From Vibrio spartinae (GTDB lineage: Bacteria; Pseudomonadota; Gammaproteobacteria; Enterobacterales; Vibrionaceae), in the NCBI RefSeq assembly GCF_024347135.1, contig NZ_AP024908.1, forward strand, positions 620,001 to 684,000: DNA of 64,000 nucleotides, given 5' to 3'. Below, in pieces: positions 9,275 through 15,927 of the stretch. Position numbers and translations under genes: made by a program. Below the pieces are notes generated by a model, which had not been told where the DNA came from, made no database searches, and was given only the letters and a program-made list of their open reading frames with translations. How positions within the stretch are numbered: position 1 is the first letter of the stretch; each line of letters begins with the position of its first letter.

Positions 9275-10813
9275 TTGAATATGACAAAAATACCACTCTT
9301 GGAACTCTGGAATGTCAGTAAATTTTTTCCGGGGGTTGTGGCAAATGATCAGGTGAATTTGAAACTTCATACAGGTGAAATTCTAGCCTTGTTGGGTGAA
9401 AATGGAGCCGGAAAATCGACCCTTGTCAAAATGATATATGGTGTCACACGCCCCAGCCAAGGATCGATCTTATGGGATAATCATGAAGTTGAAATCCATT
9501 CTCCTAATCAAGCCAGAACAATGGGAATTGGCATGGTTTTCCAACATTTCTCAGTGTTTGAAACGCTGACAGTATTGGAAAATATCGAATTGGGTCTGGA
9601 TCGAGAATTTCTTCACAAAATTGATAATCTGAAACAGAAAGTGTTGGAAATCAGCCAACGTTACGATCTGCAAGTTGATCCGGACCGCTATGTGCATCAT
9701 CTTAGTATCGGCGAACGGCAACGGTTGGAGATATTACGCTGCCTCATTCAGGATATTCGCTTACTCATTCTTGATGAACCCACATCTGTTCTAACCCCTC
9801 AGGAAGTCGCCGGATTATTTCGTGTGCTACGCAAACTCGCCGGTGAAGGTTGTAGTATTTTATTTATCAGCCACAAACTCAAAGAAGTTACAGCCCTGTG
9901 TGATCGAGCGCTGATCCTCCGTGGTGGCAAAGTCACAGGGGCGTGTATTCCGGCACAAGAAACCCCGAACTCAATTGCCCGAATGATGGTTGGTAGCGAT
10001 ACCGAACTCTCAGAAAGTTATCCAAAATCGTTGGGGGGACAGACACTTTTACAGACCAATGCGCTGACTTTATCGCCAACCCACCCGTTTGGCTGTGGCC
10101 TGACGAATGTCAACCTGTCGATGCACAGTGGCGAGATTCTCGGCGTTGCCGGTGTGGCCGGAAATGGTCAGGAAGATCTGTTGGAAGCGTTAAGCGGAGA
10201 AGATCACCGTACACCAAAAGAGAGCATTTTCTTTCATGGTCAACCTGTCGGGCATTTAGATGCAGGCGCCAGACGCGCACTCGGCATGGCGTATGTACCG
10301 ACCAACCGTTTAGGACAAGGTGCCGTACCGGATATGACGCTGGAAGAAAATACACTACTGACACATACCGCTGAACTGACCCGTTTCGGCTTTATTCAGC
10401 AAAAAATGATGCAAACCCTCGCCCGCAAACTGATCCGAGATAATCAGGTGAAATGCCGGAATGAACAAGCTCAGGCCAAGAGCCTCTCCGGAGGGAACCT
10501 ACAAAAGTTCATTATTGGCCGTGAAGTCAATCAACAACCGACCATCTTGATTTGCGCCCACCCGACTTGGGGCGTTGATATCGGTGCAGCCAGTGCCATT
10601 CATCGTCAACTGATCGCCTTAAGAGATGCCGGTGCTGCCATTATTGTCATCTCGGAGGATATCGATGAACTGTTCGTCATTAGCGATCGGCTTGCCGCCA
10701 TTTATGAAGGACAGGTGTCTCCAATCGTCAAGACCAGTGAAACCAATATCGAGCAAATCGGACAATGGATTGCCGGTGGCTTTTTAAAGGATGAGGAACT
10801 CGCCAATGCTTAA
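9275..10813 (+). CDS. purine/nucleoside (BMP-type) ABC transporter ATP-binding protein
   Basis: A double ATPase of the RbsA/YufO type, 512 aa, working with two permeases and a BMP-family binding protein downstream to import nucleosides or purine bases. The first half has an intact Walker A (GENGAGKSTLV, ~42-52), the signature LSIGERQRLEILRCL and Walker B LLILDEPTSVL. The second half has a degenerate Walker A (GVAGNGQEDLL, no lysine), usual in this family, and the signature LSGGNLQKFIIGRE. A TTG start at 9275 fits the AAGGG site 6 bases upstream; ATG at 9281 is the alternative. Between the two halves, 10037-10051 carries a GGACAGAC-type repeat in frame (GGQTLLQ). Confidence 0.93.
   Translation: MNMTKIPLLELWNVSKFFPGVVANDQVNLKLHTGEILALLGENGAGKSTLVKMIYGVTRPSQGSILWDNHEVEIHSPNQARTMGIGMVFQHFSVFETLTVLENIELGLDREFLHKIDNLKQKVLEISQRYDLQVDPDRYVHHLSIGERQRLEILRCLIQDIRLLILDEPTSVLTPQEVAGLFRVLRKLAGEGCSILFISHKLKEVTALCDRALILRGGKVTGACIPAQETPNSIARMMVGSDTELSESYPKSLGGQTLLQTNALTLSPTHPFGCGLTNVNLSMHSGEILGVAGVAGNGQEDLLEALSGEDHRTPKESIFFHGQPVGHLDAGARRALGMAYVPTNRLGQGAVPDMTLEENTLLTHTAELTRFGFIQQKMMQTLARKLIRDNQVKCRNEQAQAKSLSGGNLQKFIIGREVNQQPTILICAHPTWGVDIGAASAIHRQLIALRDAGAAIIVISEDIDELFVISDRLAAIYEGQVSPIVKTSETNIEQIGQWIAGGFLKDEELANA
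10037..10051 (+). repeat. GGACAGAC-family repeat inside the ABC ATPase gene
   Basis: GGACAGACACTTTTA matches the dispersed motif exactly over 15 bases and reads in frame as Gly-Gln-Thr-Leu-Leu, in the linker between the two ATPase halves. A linker should tolerate a short insertion. Confidence 0.7.
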
Positions 10814-11972
10814 AGTTCAACCGCGCGTCGAAAGTTCACGCATCATGGCATGGTTTTCACCACTGATTGCGATTTCACTGACATTACTGATTTCCAGCCT
10901 GATGTTATTCTGGCTGCATGTCAGCCCGGTCAAAGCTTTCAACGTCTTTTTACTCCAACCTTTCAGCGATAATTACAACCTTGGTGAATTGATGGTGAAA
11001 GCGACCCCTTTACTGCTCTGTGCTGTTGGTCTGGCTATCTGTTATCGGGCAAATATCTGGAATATAGGTGCGGAGGGGCAACTGTTGATCGGTGCCGTCG
11101 CCAGTAGTGCTGTCGCAGTTCATGCCAGTGAAGATGCGGGTATGGCCATGTTAGGGCTCGCCTTATTAGCTGGAATTATCGCGGGCATGTGCTGGTCGGC
11201 AATCCCCACATTACTCAACCGACTGTTTCATACCAATATTATTCTGACTACGATCATGCTCAACTATATTGGACTGTATGTTCTGCTTTGGGCGGTTCAT
11301 GGACCATTGAGCGATCCCGATGGTTTTGGTTTCCCTGAGTCGATCATCTTCCCTGACAGTGTCATGTTACCACTCTTGTTTGACAGCGGACGCGCATCGG
11401 TCAGTATTATTGCTGCCATTGTGATTGCCTTCATTACCGCCATCCTTCTGTTCAAAACATTGCCGGGATTTAAAATCCGCGTTTTCGGTGAGGATGCCTC
11501 CGCGGCACAATATGCCGGATTTAACCGGAATAAAATTGTCTGGGGCGTCATGCTATTTGCCGGCGCATTAGCCGGATTCGCCGGTGCTGCTGAAGTGACT
11601 GGTCCGATCGGGCAATTGATCCCTTCCGTCTCTCCGGGATATGGCTATGCTGCGATTATTGTCGCTTATCTGGGCAGACTCAATCCAATCGGAATTATTG
11701 TGTCATCTTTCTTCATGGGCGCCTTATACATGGGGAGCGATCTCGCTCAGATTGAATTAGGTCTGCCGACCGCAGTCACCGGCCTCTTTCAGGGCATTCT
11801 GCTGTTTTCACTGCTCGCGTGTGATTTCCTGATCCATTACCAAATCAAAGTCCGCAGAAAAAGACCGACCGTCACAACGACCGCTTCTGCAATCACACCA
11901 GCTCTCGCGCTCTCAAATGAGACGGTTCCCCCTCAAACCAGCCACCAGCAAAATGATAACGGAGCGGCTTAA
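10806..11972 (+). CDS. BMP-type ABC transporter permease 1 (YufP-like)
   Basis: An inner-membrane permease, 388 aa from the ATG at 10806; AGGA lies 8 bases upstream. The in-frame ATG at 10791 has its AGG directly adjacent and is less likely. It overlaps the ATPase gene by 8 bases. About nine or ten hydrophobic spans are seen. Family markers are GLAICYRANIWNIGAEGQLLIGAVA, GVMLFAGALAGFAGAAEVTG and YGYAAIIVAYLGRLNPIGI, which belong to the BPD_transp_2 permeases of purine, nucleoside and ribose importers. The last ~40 residues (RRKRPTVTTTASAITP...) are a polar Thr/Ala/Gln-rich tail, longer than I would expect. Confidence 0.92.
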   Translation: MLKVQPRVESSRIMAWFSPLIAISLTLLISSLMLFWLHVSPVKAFNVFLLQPFSDNYNLGELMVKATPLLLCAVGLAICYRANIWNIGAEGQLLIGAVASSAVAVHASEDAGMAMLGLALLAGIIAGMCWSAIPTLLNRLFHTNIILTTIMLNYIGLYVLLWAVHGPLSDPDGFGFPESIIFPDSVMLPLLFDSGRASVSIIAAIVIAFITAILLFKTLPGFKIRVFGEDASAAQYAGFNRNKIVWGVMLFAGALAGFAGAAEVTGPIGQLIPSVSPGYGYAAIIVAYLGRLNPIGIIVSSFFMGALYMGSDLAQIELGLPTAVTGLFQGILLFSLLACDFLIHYQIKVRRKRPTVTTTASAITPALALSNETVPPQTSHQQNDNGAA

Positions 11973-12904
11973 TGGACATACTTTTCATCCAACAAATATT
12001 AATTGCTGCTTTAAAAACAGGCACCCCATTACTGCTCATTGCTCTGGGGGAACTGGTCTGTGAAAAATCAGGCGTACTGAATCTCGGTCAGGAAGGCATG
12101 ATGCTCATGGGGGCAATGGCTGGATTCGCCGGTACCTACTTCAGTGGCAGTCTCGCCTTAGGATTGCTCATCGCAATGTTTGCCGGCACCATGATGGCGC
12201 TATTGTTTGCCATACTGACTCAGACCCTGAACACCAATCAGGTCGCCACCGGCTTGGCCCTGACGATTTTCGGTACCGGGCTGAGCGCATTTCTCGGCAG
12301 TCAATTGGTAGGGAATACCATTGAAGGGTTTCAGGAGATAGCCATTCCCGGGCTCAGCCAGATTCCTTTTATCGGCCCGATCCTATTTCAGCACGATTTA
12401 TTGGTCTACCTCAGTTTTATGATTGTCGGTCTGACTTGGTGGGTCATGCATAGAACTCGCTTAGGACTGACCATCCGTGCCGTGGGAGAAAACCCACATG
12501 CAGCGAATGCATTGGGGATTCATGTCATTCGCCTTCGCTATGGCGTCATTGCATTTGGTGGGGCGATGGCCGGGCTTGCTGGCGCTTATATGTCACTGGC
12601 TTATACCCCGATGTGGATGGAAAATATGACCGCAGGGCGAGGATGGATCGCGCTCGCACTGGTCGTCTTTGCATCTTGGCGAATTGGTTACCTGATGCTC
12701 GGTGCCTACTTATTTGGATGCAGCTCAATCATGCATTTGGTGATGCAGGGATTAGGCATTGATATCTCCCCCAATTTATTAGCGATGATTCCCTATCTGG
12801 CGACAGTGATTGTCATGGTCTTGATCAGTTCTGATGCATTACGTCAAAAATTGGCAACCCCGATGAGTCTGGGAAAACCATTTGATCCCAAATTACATTC
12901 ATAG
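11972..12904 (+). CDS. BMP-type ABC transporter permease 2 (YufQ-like)
   Basis: The second membrane subunit of the same importer, 310 aa. Its ATG shares a base with the stop of permease 1 (TAATG), so translation is coupled. Markers include LVCEKSGVLNLGQEGMMLMG, LNTNQVATGLALTIFGTGLS and RAVGENPHAANALGIHV, followed by GGAMAGLAGAYMSLAY, all typical of the BPD_transp_2 partner subunit in guanosine/xanthine-type systems. About eight hydrophobic spans are visible. A set of four 16-bp tandem repeats starts two bases after the stop, then a terminator, separating it from the binding-protein gene. Confidence 0.93.
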   Translation: MDILFIQQILIAALKTGTPLLLIALGELVCEKSGVLNLGQEGMMLMGAMAGFAGTYFSGSLALGLLIAMFAGTMMALLFAILTQTLNTNQVATGLALTIFGTGLSAFLGSQLVGNTIEGFQEIAIPGLSQIPFIGPILFQHDLLVYLSFMIVGLTWWVMHRTRLGLTIRAVGENPHAANALGIHVIRLRYGVIAFGGAMAGLAGAYMSLAYTPMWMENMTAGRGWIALALVVFASWRIGYLMLGAYLFGCSSIMHLVMQGLGIDISPNLLAMIPYLATVIVMVLISSDALRQKLATPMSLGKPFDPKLHS

Positions 12905-12905
12905 C

Positions 12906-12969
12906 TAAGTTCGTTCATAAATAAGTTCGTCCATAGATAAGTTCGTTCATAGATAAGTCCGTCCATCGC
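12906..12969 (+). repeat. four tandem 16-bp repeats after the permease gene
   Basis: The units are TAAGTTCGTTCATAAA, TAAGTTCGTCCATAGA, TAAGTTCGTTCATAGA and TAAGTCCGTCCATCGC, in perfect 16-base register from 12906 to 12969. They begin immediately after the stop codon of permease 2. Units 2 to 4 alternate TTCAT and CCAT. No function is known to me. Confidence 0.9.
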
Positions 12970-13003
12970 TAATTCATCATGCAGTGGCACCACCATTTAA
13001 TCA

Positions 13004-13041
13004 CCCATTATGGGGCAATGCTTGCACCATAATGGGAATTT
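13004..13041 (+). terminator. hairpin terminator after the ABC importer operon
   Basis: CCCATTATGG (13004-13013) pairs with CCATAATGGG (13027-13036), loop about 13 bases, followed by AATTTTC. It would end the ATPase-permease transcript or weaken read-through into the binding-protein gene. Confidence 0.7.
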
Positions 13042-13157
13042 TCAGTTCAGATTTTCCACTCCCTGCCCGACTTTGAATACACCGCTAACCCATTTGAAGC
13101 GGTTCAATCGATAATTAAACGAAATGACACTGCGCTGAGATTTGATTTTGCCAAAAT

Positions 13158-13173
13158 ACAACCATGTGGTCAG
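13158..13173. promoter_or_regulatory. candidate RutR-like operator before the BMP binding-protein gene
   Basis: ACAACCATGTGGTCAG contains a perfect ACCA-TG-TGGT core, the centre of the RutR consensus. It is followed by TTTTTTGCA, the same context as the site at 9219. It lies about 130 bases before the binding-protein start. Confidence 0.55.
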
Positions 13174-13301
13174 TTTTTTGCAAGTCTGTCTTTGATCAAC
13201 GGTTTGGCAAAATTGTGTTTGATAAAACAGCCCCTCACCGTGAATGTCTATACCCAATTAATAATCACAATAATCAATAGAATGATGAAATGGAGTTTTT
13301 C

Positions 13302-14378
13302 ATGAAAATGAATCAGTGGTTGTCCGTCGCAGCCTTGTCGCTGTCAGCGTTGTTTTCCACTTCTACACTTGCCAAAGACCCCCTGAAAGTCGGATTTGTC
13401 TATGTCGGACCGGTTGGTGATCATGGTTGGAGTTATGAACACGATCAGGCTCGCCAAGAAATGGCAGCTCACTTTAATGGTCAAGTCAAAACAACATTTG
13501 TTGAAAATGTTTCCGAAGGCGCTGATGCTGAGCGCGTGATTACGCAACTGGCAAAAGCAGGCAATAAGATTATTTTTACCACCTCTTTTGGATTCATGAA
13601 TCCGACACTCAAAGTTGCCAAGCGCTTTCCCAAAGTTGTGTTTGAACATGCCACTGGCTATAAGCGCAGCAAAAATGTCGGCACTTATGCCCTGCGCACT
13701 TATGAAAGCCGTTACGTCTCTGGCGTTGCCGCTGGGATGACGACTCAATCGAATGTCATTGGCTATATTGCCACCTTCCCGATTCCAGAAGTGATTCGAG
13801 ATATCAATGCGGTTTATCTCGGAGCGAAAAGCGTCAATCCGGATGTAAAAATTAAAATTGTCTGGGTCAATACTTGGTATGATCCCGGTAAAGAATCTGA
13901 TGCAGCAAATGCATTGATCGATCAAGGGGTTGATGTTCTGTTGCAACATACGGATAGTCCTGCACCACTGATTGCCGCAGAGAAACGTGGGGTGATGGGA
14001 ATTGGACAGTCATCAGATATGCAACACTTCGCCCCCAAGTCACATATGTTCTCAGTCAGAGATTACTGGGCACCTTATTACATTAAAACCGTTCAGGAAG
14101 TGATGGACGGAACGTGGAAATCCACAGACTACTGGGGAGGACTCAAAGATGATGTCATTCATATTACGTCGATCAATCCGGCTTTACCGGCCGATGTCAA
14201 GACAGCAATTCAAGACACTCAAGACAAAATCAAATCCGGTGCGATAGTCCCGTTCGCCGGTCCGTTAAAAGATAATCAGGGCCATCTGAAAGTTGCCGCA
14301 GGCAGCGTAGCATCAGATAAAGAACTGGTCGGAATGCATTGGTACGTCGAGGGAATTGGCGCCAGCATTCCTAAATAG
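13302..14378 (+). CDS. BMP-family purine/nucleoside-binding protein
   Basis: The periplasmic binding protein for the importer encoded just upstream, 358 aa. The start at 13302 has GGAG 6 bases before it and opens with a signal peptide (MKMNQWLSVAALSLSALFST, cleaved near TLA-KD). The BMP (PnrA/Med) fold is recognised from KVGFVYVGPVGDHGWSYEHD, FENVSEG-type AERVITQLAKAGNKIIFTTS, then VGVAAG-like RYVSGVAAGMTTQSNVIGYI and DVLLQHTDSPAPLIAAEKRG. It has its own candidate operator and a strong terminator, so it may be expressed more strongly than the rest of the importer. The substrate is probably a purine base or nucleoside, inferred from the neighbouring xanthine dehydrogenase genes. Confidence 0.92.
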   Translation: MKMNQWLSVAALSLSALFSTSTLAKDPLKVGFVYVGPVGDHGWSYEHDQARQEMAAHFNGQVKTTFVENVSEGADAERVITQLAKAGNKIIFTTSFGFMNPTLKVAKRFPKVVFEHATGYKRSKNVGTYALRTYESRYVSGVAAGMTTQSNVIGYIATFPIPEVIRDINAVYLGAKSVNPDVKIKIVWVNTWYDPGKESDAANALIDQGVDVLLQHTDSPAPLIAAEKRGVMGIGQSSDMQHFAPKSHMFSVRDYWAPYYIKTVQEVMDGTWKSTDYWGGLKDDVIHITSINPALPADVKTAIQDTQDKIKSGAIVPFAGPLKDNQGHLKVAAGSVASDKELVGMHWYVEGIGASIPK

Positions 14379-14384
14379 TCACTG

Positions 14385-14426
14385 AACTCACTTCGTTCGA
14401 TACATGCCACGAAGTGAGTTTTTTTT
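14385..14426 (+). terminator. strong Rho-independent terminator after the BMP gene
   Basis: AACTCACTTCG (14385-14395) pairs with CGAAGTGAGTT (14410-14420), followed by a run of eight T. It separates the binding-protein gene from xdhA. Confidence 0.92.
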
Positions 14427-14435
14427 CGACATAAC

Positions 14436-14451
14436 TTGACCAAATGGACAG
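14436..14451. promoter_or_regulatory. candidate RutR-like operator before xdhA
   Basis: TTGACCAAATGGACAG agrees with the E. coli RutR consensus TTGACCA-NN-TGGTCAA at 12 of 14 defined bases. It is followed by CTTTTTCAG, close to the TTTTTTGCA that follows the other two sites. It lies 21 bases before the xdhA start. Confidence 0.65.
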
Positions 14452-14472
14452 CTTTTTCAGGGAAGGAAAATC

Positions 14473-15927
14473 ATGCTCGAAGTGATGATCAACAACCAAA
14501 TCGTCAGTATTCCTGCGATATCTGCCGATATGATGCTACTGACTTATCTCAGAGAACACCGTGCATTAAAAGGCACCAAAGAAGGCTGTGCCAGTGGTGA
14601 CTGTGGTGCATGTACCGTGGTGATGGTTGACCAAGATGAACACCATGCACTGCGTTATCGCCAGATCAATGCATGCATTACCCCATTACATGCGGTACAC
14701 GGAAAACAGATCATCACCGTCGAATCCCTGAAACAAGGGGAACAGCTCCACCCGGTTCAGCAAGCCGTTATCAATCGGCATGGCAGTCAATGCGGGTTCT
14801 GTACCCCCGGTTTTGTGATGTCACTCTATGCGCTCTCAAAACAGAAAAACCGCCCCGAGAACCCCGCTGATTTTCTAGCAGGCAATCTATGCCGCTGCAC
14901 CGGATACGGCCCGCTCATTCAAGCCGCCCATGATATCGTTCAAACCAATTCCCCCGATCCCCTTGATGCGGATCAACATGCCGTCCAACATTGGCTGGCT
15001 CAAGTACCACCACTCCAGTCTGAACACTATTTCATGCCGGAGACTCGTCAGGCGTTAGCTCAGTTACGCCAAACGCACCCCACGGCAAAATTGGTTGCCG
15101 GAGGGACCGATCTCTCTTTGGAAGTGACACAACGGTATCAGTCTCTCCCTTTGTTGATCGATGTTTCCAAAGTCGATGATCTGCTCACCATCACTGAAAC
15201 CAACGATGGCTGGCGACTGGGCGCGGCGATCCCGATGTATCGTGTTCATCAATTTATGCAGCAGCACTTCCCGTCAACCGATGAAGTGATTGAACGCTTG
15301 GGAAGTATAACCATCCGTCACCGCGCGACGTTGGGCGGCAGTCTCGGCCATGCCTCACCTATCGGTGATATTGCACCTTTACTCATCAGCTTAAATGGTC
15401 AGATTGAAGTTGATAATGGCAGACAACGCATCCGATATGCGCCCGAAGATTATATAACCGGTTATCGTCAGACTCGGTTGCAAGATGATGAATGGATCAG
15501 TGCCATCTATCTACCCAAACTAGCGCAACAGCAGCGCCATGCGATCTATAAAGTCAGCAAACGTTATGAAGACGATATTGCCACCGTTGTACTCGCCTTA
15601 AATTTCACGTTTGATACGCATCAACATATCAGTCACTGCATTATCGCCGCCGGTGGCGTTGCGGAAAAATCCGTGCGTCTGACAGCATTAGAGACCCCAT
15701 TTATCGGTCAGCCCCTGACCCAATCGCTGATCCGTGACGTTCAGACACGGGTTCCTCAGGTTATCCATCCACTGAGTGATATTCGCGGTTCAGCCCAATA
15801 TCGGATTCATCTGGTGCAAAACCTGCTTCAACGTTATTTCTTAGAAAATCAAAATATTACAGTGCAACAGCAACAACCCGAACATCAATCTCCCTCCATT
15901 CAAACGAGGTTGACTTATCATGCGTAA
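14473..15927 (+). CDS. xdhA: xanthine dehydrogenase small subunit (Fe-S/FAD) XdhA
   Basis: This subunit carries electrons from the molybdenum subunit to NAD+ during oxidation of hypoxanthine and xanthine to urate. It has a plant-type 2Fe-2S domain (Cys39, Cys44, Cys47 in CASGDCGAC), the all-helical 2Fe-2S domain (QCGFCTPGFVMSLYAL and GNLCRCTGYGPLIQAA), then a FAD-binding domain from ~190 with LVAGGTDLSLEVTQR and ITIRHRATLGGSLGHASPIGD split over two strands, and a C-terminal CO-dehydrogenase flavoprotein domain. Length of 484 aa is near the bacterial norm (~460-480). AAGGAA lies 8 bases before the ATG. It overlaps xdhB by 8 bases. Confidence 0.96.
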   Translation: MLEVMINNQIVSIPAISADMMLLTYLREHRALKGTKEGCASGDCGACTVVMVDQDEHHALRYRQINACITPLHAVHGKQIITVESLKQGEQLHPVQQAVINRHGSQCGFCTPGFVMSLYALSKQKNRPENPADFLAGNLCRCTGYGPLIQAAHDIVQTNSPDPLDADQHAVQHWLAQVPPLQSEHYFMPETRQALAQLRQTHPTAKLVAGGTDLSLEVTQRYQSLPLLIDVSKVDDLLTITETNDGWRLGAAIPMYRVHQFMQQHFPSTDEVIERLGSITIRHRATLGGSLGHASPIGDIAPLLISLNGQIEVDNGRQRIRYAPEDYITGYRQTRLQDDEWISAIYLPKLAQQQRHAIYKVSKRYEDDIATVVLALNFTFDTHQHISHCIIAAGGVAEKSVRLTALETPFIGQPLTQSLIRDVQTRVPQVIHPLSDIRGSAQYRIHLVQNLLQRYFLENQNITVQQQQPEHQSPSIQTRLTYHA

